DNA of 64,000 nt from Haemonchus contortus. Taxonomy: Eukaryota > Nematoda > Chromadorea > Rhabditida > Trichostrongylidae. Position numbers and translations under genes: made by a program. Below the pieces are notes generated by a model that was given only the letters and a program-made list of their open reading frames with translations, had not been told where the DNA came from and made no database searches. The DNA lies in contig LS997562.1 in the NCBI GenBank assembly GCA_000469685.2, positions 21,581,974 through 21,645,973 on the forward strand. The letters run 5' to 3'. Positions 48,401 to 57,400 of this stretch are shown in pieces (within the stretch, counting starts at the first letter, position 1; every line of letters starts with the position of its first letter).

Positions 48401-51400
48401 GCTGACCTCGTCGGGCTTCCACAGTGTTAAATATTTGCTGCCCTTTATCGCTCTCAAACTCAGCTGTTTTGAGAGGCCCGCTGCCGTTCTCTGGCCACCC
48501 AAGAACCGAACTTCTCTCCATCTCGAAGAGTCCCTTCCCTTGTTACTTGCTTCCGCTGCGGCAGCCTCGGTAAGCCTCCTAGAAGTCCTGTAGGCAGCTA
48601 GATTTCTCAGAGCACGCGCCTTCTGCCAGCGCCTGTAGGCTGCTTTCTTCCGCCTCACAACTCGCTCAATTTCATCGTTCCAGAACATGCTTCCTTGTTT
48701 CCTCGAAGTTTTGTGTTTCCACCTCGAGTCTCCTTAGCGTTTTCCTCGCACACTACAAGATATCCTCACGCGGTGTCGCTCCAGAGCTGTCAATCGGCCC
48801 TTCGGAGTATGGAGATCAGCTTTCACTATCATTCTTTAATGTCTTCTTTTTCAGCTTGGTGCTCTTACACCGCTGACTTGCGTTGTTGTTTGTCCTTGAT
48901 TCCTCGAAAAGTTCGATGGCAATTTCTGCTAGTAGAGTCTGTGCTGTGTAGCTAGACCTTCTACCTAAGTTCTTCGGTGTCCTCTACAGCTTAGAGAGAC
49001 GATCTTTTATATCTTCGATTGCTTCCCTTCACTTGTGCGAGGCACCAGAGTCCTAGCAACCTTTCTGCGAAGAATGTGCTCTGAACTGCTAAGTCGTGGC
49101 CGTGGCTACATCGGAGCCCCTCTCTGCCTCTTCCTTCCTGCTTCTTATTCCTATACCTTCATGTACACTTTCTAACCTCCCTCCCCCTTTCACTGCCGAC
49201 TTGATCATTAAGATGGTGAGAGTCTCGTTCCTTTTGATGTGGCAGCATCGTAGAGGCTAAGATGGAACTCATATTTTCACACTCGGGGCAGCCGCTTTGC
49301 GGCGCGCACGCCAATATCATTGTTCAGTACCTCTCTTTCGTGTCTGGTATTACAGAAATGATTTTCCCGATGACTTTCTTTACAGAGGAGACAGAGTAGA
49401 GTGCACAGGTCGAAGACACCATTTCTTTTGTTGTCTTCTCCGTTGTAGTAGAGTTTAACACCCTTCTAGTTTCTCCAGCTTGTGCACCTTTTCAGCATGT
49501 CTCCTTAAGGAATAGAACTTGAAGGTCACTGAGCTTTATCGCGTAAGCTATCTGACAGGCTTCTCGATAAGCGATCCCACATTGAATGAGTACCAACCGA
49601 CCTTGTCGGTCGAGACCGTTCACTCTTCAGTAATCCTAGATATTGTCAACAGAACTTGTCGATACCGAAACCATTGTTTGCAATTTTTCGGGAATAGTTT
49701 TTGCCAATAGTTTTTGCCTCAGTTGGGATTGAACTTAAGCTTCGGCGGAGAGAACAAATATGAGCTTACACTCTTAACCCCTCCGCTACCTCTATATGGG
49801 AGAAATGACTCATTTCCAGCCACAAAATTTTCGTAGGGGAATTCGATCAACTACTCGGCCACTACAGTGACGCTGAGCGTCCACGAAACCTCTTTCTGTT
49901 GCTTTCGATCATGACAAGGACCATCCACTAACAACACTGATCCTTCCCTTCATTGAGGCAACTAGACTGGCGCTGACTTTCCTGTGACTGAACAACGAGT
50001 TTGTCAAGTGCAGTGTTGGATGAATGTCCACGACGATGACGGCAGAGTCAGGAATTCATACTCATAACATGAAGATAAATTGTAGACCAAGATTGTTGAT
50101 GAGACCAGATGAGTTTCGTCGCACCTAATAATGGAATAAAAAAGGATGGTCTCTCATTGAATAGCTGAACTGGGTGTAGTAATCGCAGTTTCGGAGAAGA
50201 ACGAGATACCCTTTCCTTCTCGAATGGTCGTGACTAAAATTGGTTCTCATCACGGCACCTGGACAAACCTTGATTCATCCTTGCTATCAGTTTCTGTCAC
50301 CCACCACTCACGATCTCGGCGACTACCAAATCACTGTCTGAAGTGTCAAATTGCAGTGTTAACACGAAGGGCGCTACAGATTCAGAGACTCAACATCCAT
50401 ACCCTGATCAGTTGCAATCAGTCATTGCCCCCAACTATCTACGGTCCTTTACAGACCACATAATCTATCAATGTGTAAGTACCACTACTGGGCCAAAGAA
50501 CGCAACCGACAAAGCACCTGATTAGCTCATGCTCATGCCTCTGGCTCCTTTAAAGCGGCCATCACTTGTTATCAGTCCACGTCATTAAGCATCCACGATG
50601 CAGTCACACACCGCATCACCCACCAAAGTGTCGTTATCATTTTCTACCGCCTACCTTCAGTGTTTCCGTCCGATCAATCGTATCTCTTTCGTATCTGAAC
50701 GCTGTAGGTCTAGGAGTGAAGGAGTCGATGGCACAGTACACACCGACAGACAAACATATAGACAGACAGATACACACACACACGCACAGCGCAGACACTC
50801 ACTACCATAATTCGGGTTCAACATGAAGGCTTTGGTGAGACTGCACAAGATCATTTTCGACAGAGAAGACCCTCTTCAATGATTATCAATCCATCAGATC
50901 ACTTTGCATTACTCTCAGTTGGAAGCAAACATACTATTATTCTAAGGTGTTAAGAGTAATGCACTTTACGATTTGAAGTGCAGTGCAAAAAATCCATCAA
51001 AGTTTGAAACTTCCTCTTCTGAGCATCACCACGTTATCAGATAAACTCCAAATGTTGCCTATGTCAGCCCCATACCGAAACAACGAAATTTGCAGAAGCT
51101 ACAGGACGATTATTGCGCCAACTCTCGAACTACGCCCTGATATCCTTCCACTGCTTTCTAGCGTTCACCTTTGTCCCAATACATTCGAGAGGTATGTGTT
51201 TCCGCACTGTTTCCTATGCCCACGATATTCCAAAGAACTCCTAACTCTCGCATCAGGAGGTATTTCCGCAGGGGGGTTGAAACCGTTCATTGTTAAGCAA
51301 AGCCTTCCATTAGTAAGGAATGGTGTCTGCTTTCTTACTCTTTGGAATAGAAAACTTGTCAAATGTCTAACTACCTGACGACATACTCCAACTCTTCATA

Positions 51401-54400
51401 AGGCAGTGCACCTTCCACATCCCAAGTGAGATCAATTTGCTCTCCGTTTCTAACATGCTTCAGATTTTTTATGAGTATGGGTGTTTCGGTTGCTGAAAAT
51501 GAGGTTTCAATTTCGTCTAAAAAGCAAAGACGGCAGAAGGCAGTACTGCAGTAGACAAAGATCTTACCTGTCTCTTTGTATGATGAGTTTAAGTATTTAT
51601 TGTAGTATGCTGTCACAATAACGGTGAGATCAACTTCCGATGCTTTCACGTCATAATCGAATGCTCCTTGCTAAAATTAGTCATCACTACTTATAAGTCC
51701 TCTTGAAAGGGTCGCTGAAACTTCAACTCGATTCTGACATTTACGCCCGCTCTATTAATAAAATCCAGCAGCTCCTAAAACTCATTCTCTTTTTTTATGA
51801 ATTTGTTATGACCTGCTAAAACTTTGTGAAAGTAGTTTACAGCAAAAATCTTTTTACTTTATTATTCAATTGAATCAGGGCGGAGGTGGTGTAGTGACAA
51901 GGGGTGCATCATCACATACGAATTTTTGCGGTCACGGATTCGATTACCGTATCGATATCCACCTAGACCAACCGAGCCTTCTATCCCTTCTGGGTCACTT
52001 AGTTGGTACCAGACTCGTCTGGAGGCATAAAAGCAGTGACTCGTACATCGGCTGGCCACTGCGAGCATTGTCATCCTACTTACTATAAAGCTCTTCGTCT
52101 GTCGTTCCGCCGCCTGTCTTCATGTATGTCTGTCACGAAATTTCTTAGCTCCTTTAGATCTGCCTTGAGAGACCGGGTCAGGCGTGATTGGGTGGGTCAT
52201 GTCCCGAGAAGTATAAAGCACGCATCAGCTTGGCGGAGCCTCGCCCACAGAGGGCGTGGCGTGCATCGAAATGAGCTGTACTGAGAACCATGATTTCAAA
52301 TCCAGTCACAAGACGGCTTCAAAACTGGGGTGTAAAGGTGGCTAGAGGTGCGCATTGGTAAGTTAGATCGAACTAGGTAGACCCACCCAAGACGGGCAGG
52401 GCGTTCTCCAAAAATGCAATGCATTTTGAAAACATTCATAACTTGGTTTGGAGAAAGCCAACAGAGCAGGAAAAGTTGATATATATTAAGCTTTGCCGAA
52501 GGTGTCTTCAACACTAATGACGTTAGCGGAGGCCCGCCCACAATGGACGGAGCGTGCGTTGAGGTAAAAGCTTTTCAAAAACCAGTGTAACTTCGTTCGG
52601 GGAGGTTTTAGAATGCGGGAAAATTGGTTAGAGGTAATGGAACAAATGTGGTCAAATCCTCGAAGTGGGCCGGGTTTGCACCAAAGTGGGCTGGGCTTGG
52701 ATTAAAATTCCATAACTCTGTTCAGAAACGTTCTATAACGGAGGAAAAAGTGGTTAGAGATAATGGTTAGGAGCAGTTAAAAGAGGTGTTCGAGTTTTTA
52801 TAGTGGGACGAGTCTGCACTGAGGTGGACGGAGCCATGATCCAATAAATAATTCTATCTTATTGTGATAATCCAACATATCACTGATTGACTCCATCGCA
52901 GATAAGCGGTCCTCAACATATCATGCACGCGTTAGCGGATAGATTATCAGAATAATGTGCGGAGCCCAGTTGGTATACATTCAATACACCACTACGATTC
53001 TGAATGGATTTCAACTGCTGTAGCGCATCCCTTAGATGAAATTGATTAATTACGAAAGACTTTATCCGTTTATTCTTTACTCATCTAAATTACTGCTGGA
53101 TGTCCAAGTGAGGATCATAAATATTGATGAATGTGGTAAGGAGCACTGAAATGGCATAACGATATTTACAGCATAATCAGCCCTTATTGAACACATACCT
53201 GTTGGGAGCTCATGAAAACTTCGATGTATGGGTCCAAAGAGCAAACACGTGACGTAGCTGTTGTCCCCAGCCACCTCACTTACCTTATACATCGAAGCGT
53301 TTCTACTTCAGGAATGGCGTTAGCTGATCATTGGGTAAATCTTTCGCAGGATGTGGTTTCTCTCCCCGAACGGCGTATCGCACTCGCCGCACTCGATCGC
53401 GCGTTATGAAGGGAAAGATTTGAATTCCCAGTGGAAGGATATGGCAGCCGCAGCGGAACATTGCCGTTGACCGTGCAAATTCGAGGAAAGTTCGGCCACC
53501 CGTCCTGAACTGCCAACGAGAGAGCGATTAAGGCTCCGGAGACACGAGATGGCAAGACCTGATTCTTTGGTTTAGAATTTTCATAAAAAAGTCCCTTCAC
53601 CAGTATGAGCCGCATTGAATAAGCTGATATTTTGTTGGATGTAAAGGAGAAAGGAATGCAGTCGCCTATTTTCAGGATTGAGCGATGATAACACACAGGT
53701 TACCCTTTGTCAAGCTGTTGTACCTTGCTGACGTCTTTGGGTGCGCTTCGTTGCGCGCGTCCGTCAAAACTAGGTCACGCCGCAACCTTCGCATGCGGCA
53801 GGTCAGCCTGCGATACTTGGCGGATGTCGCAGTTGTCAGTGGGGCATACGATTTGCGCTTGGTCCTTGGCACTCAGCCAAAAAAAGATAACACAGACAAA
53901 TGCAAATAGTTCGCCTCACTGACATTTGGTGATACTGTAATGTCGTCTTGAGACCTCGGTGTGGTGCGCCGCGCGCGAAGGATGCGGGCTGACCTACTTT
54001 CGACGGACGCGCGCAACGAACGTTCTCCGACGTCTTTTGGCCTTTGAGCAATTCTGGAGTGACGAACCTTAAATGTCACTATTTCCCCAGTGCTGCTTCA
54101 GTTGCATTTTTTTTTGCATTTTTTGTCACCGATTTCCTTATCCGAAGGCCCACCCAATCATTCCGCATCATCAGCAAGTAGTCACTATCCATGGCTCTTG
54201 ACGAACCGCATAAGTCTGCCAGCAGGCGACGCTATCGTCCGCGGTTCCTATTTTCGATAAACTTCCTTCCAACCTCGTCATAGAAAAACGTCAAGTTATG
54301 TGTTTACTGTGTAGTGGGTATAAGTTTCATTGTTAGTTATTCCTATTGAGATGCATTCCTAATTCAGCTGCTGACTTACTGAAGCGAACTCGAATGATGG

Positions 54401-57400
54401 CTATTAGTTTCGAAAGGAGTTGGATGGTAATCGCACAAACTGCTAAAGTGACCAACTTGAGCGATTAGAATTTCACTTGATTCTGAATTGAACTTCTTCG
54501 CGAAAAACTCCGACACTACTGAAGGATGTAATGAAGGCACAGTTATTAGACATGAGCACCACAGCACATGGGTACCTTGCCAGACCGGCACACATACAAA
54601 AATGCCTTATTCCCTCACGCCTTGACAACCCTCTTCTCATAACACAGTGTTCAACAGTGAACACTTTCGGCCAGTAACTGATTTGACTATGTCTACAATA
54701 CAATCAGTCTTTGGAAATTGTTCAATGATCATTGAACAGACTTTCGCTTTGACCCATGTCGAAGTGGCCATTTGAAATGAGACCTACACTGCTGGACGTG
54801 TTTTTGGATGCTGAGTTCGAATCTGCTTTCCAAATTTGCCGAGCGTTTCTGTGGACGGAGTTATGAGGGTGGTTTCAGGGAGCATAACATAAGAAAACTT
54901 AAATTACATGGATGCGCCTTTCCTCTCAACGGCGGCTTGGTGTGGTGGTAAGCGTGACGCTTCATGTGCGGGAGACTAGGGTTCGAGTTTTGTGGAGGAT
55001 GGGGTTTTTGCATTATATGGAATTTTTTCTTGAGGACTAGAAACTAGTGACATGGTGATTTTATCACGTTCTATGAAGTTTTGATGCTTTGCTAATGCCT
55101 TCTCCTACCTACCTACCTGTTACCGAGTAGGAGATTCTTCCGTGCGCAAAACTTGGAGCTACGGGCGAGAACAAGGCATATAAGGAGCAATGATGATGCT
55201 AAAGTGGGTGCTGGTGCAAGATTGGATGCGATGGTACGTAACACCTCCGGACCCACCAACACCGGCACTGTTGACAATGGACTCGTGGATATCATTCACA
55301 GACCAGAAAGCTATTCAGTGCGTCTTACCTCCAGAAAAGCAGATAAAGGGAATTGCACTCTTCTTGAGGCTTCCAGGAGGCTAATACAGCCAACAGAAGC
55401 CTCTTTAGACCATCCTTTTAGAAACATGATTAAACGCACCACCTCATATGTAATAGCTCATGATCTCAACTTTTGCGTGTACACACGAAACCCCATTTCC
55501 ACCTACTATCGCTTGTCTACTTTTAGTTCTGCGCTGTTAGATCTAGGAAATTCCTCTTTTAATCATGGTATGGCGCCGGCTACTTGAATACTCACCCGGG
55601 TGATTTTGGGACGCCTACACAATTCTGTTTCCCTCCTGATTCGGGGTTAGCAACTGTGAAGCAATGGGCTGTGACGAGTTCTTTTTCATCCCTTGCTTCC
55701 ATTGTGAGAAGTTCTTTGTTACAAGCATTTCGTGTAGAGTATCACATTTGATCATTCAAGTGGCAAAAGTTATCCTACTGTGAATATAGAGTGAGGGGGC
55801 ATGCGAGTAAAACTGAAGTATTACTTTATGTGAATAAATATCAGCAAAAGCATGAAAAGGTCATAAAACGTGAGAAAAGCACAATGAGAGCACATTGTAG
55901 TCCTTAAGGGAAGAATTCTATATAATGCAAAAATTCCGTCTTTCACAGAACCCGAACCCCAGCCTCCCTCACATGAAGCGCCACGCTTACCACCACACCA
56001 AGCCGCCGTTGAGAAGAAGTGCGCATTCATGTAATTTAAGTTTTCTTATGTTGAGCTCCCTGAAACCACCCTCATATCTCCGTTCACGAAACGCTCGGCA
56101 AATTTGGAAAGCAGATTTGAACTCAGCATCCAAAAACACGTCCAACAGTGTAGATCTTGTTTCAAATGGCCACTTCGACTTGGGATCCTTCCCTGGTCAG
56201 ATAAGCTGTCCAGCCAGGTGTGCTGTGGCGTACAGCTGACTACAGTAAGCTGCATGCATGCAACGTGTGTATCCGGGAGACGGGCAGTAACAACGGTTTT
56301 GTATAAACGAGTTCAGTTCAACAACAATTCAACAGTTCTGGCGTTATTCGCACAGCTCAATCGCGATGCGATTATTACTTCAGGCATGATTCTACTATTA
56401 CTTCTTTTGTTCCTGTACTTCTTACCTGCTGCCGCATACTGCTACATTCCTTCGCACGCGGCGTCTTTCTCGTCGCGACACGACAACTTCGTTCCTATTG
56501 CACCACACCCTAAGTGTCTTGGTGCGAATGGTGCAATCCCTACAGCCTCCACACCGCCTTTCAAGAACTCGTCCTTCAGGTTTATGCATCGGCCAGCCCG
56601 GTTTTGTGGTCTTATAACGCTCTAGTCATTTATCGATCCGTCACCGTCCCTTGTGCTATACTTGGGGGCCACAGGTTTATTCTAGGAAGAAGTCTCAGAA
56701 ACTTTATTGATCGTGAGCTGTACCTAAACTTATGGTTAGCTTAGTTTTGTGGTGTTATTTCCAGTTCGTGATTTGATCAATTAGGATCATTATCATCCAA
56801 AAAGACATAAATGCTCTAGCAAAAAAAAATTTCTCATACATTTTCTGCGATTGGTCCCAGTAATGTGGGGGAATCAGCTCTCTCTTTGATGTTGATTAAT
56901 ACCCTAAAACAGACTTTCGATTAGCAGTAATTTTCTTTTTCATAACGTCTCGCCATCGCTATCGAATTCAGAGCTTTTTATCTGGCTTTTAGATTACTAG
57001 AGGAATCTATTTTTATATTGACTAATCGAGCACGTTATTCTCATTGAAACCACTTATGAGTAAGACGACACACCCTAACCTATTAGATAGTCTGGTACTT
57101 CTAGCATCAGTCGAACCGCCAGGTCTATCCTGATCGCAACGTATTTTCACACTTATTACTCCCTATCAGCTGTTAATATAATGCTTCTTAGGACCAACTT
57201 CTCTGTATTCCTTACCTTCCCTTTCGCCTAAAAAAGCGCCAATGTTACATTGTAAGCACAAAGTACGTAGCGCATTGAGTAGCTCCTATTTTTGGGTTTC
57301 CTTATCAGCACCTACAAGTTCCCATCACTTACCGCCACCTACTATCGTACTTCCACCTTGCTGCCTTCCTTGCGAATTGAACGGCTATCCCAGAAAAATG

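Noticed and set aside
55153..55587. 145-codon open frame on +
   Set aside because: It lies in the core of an inverted-repeat structure and shows no domain or composition typical of a real gene; it is mentioned only as part of that element.
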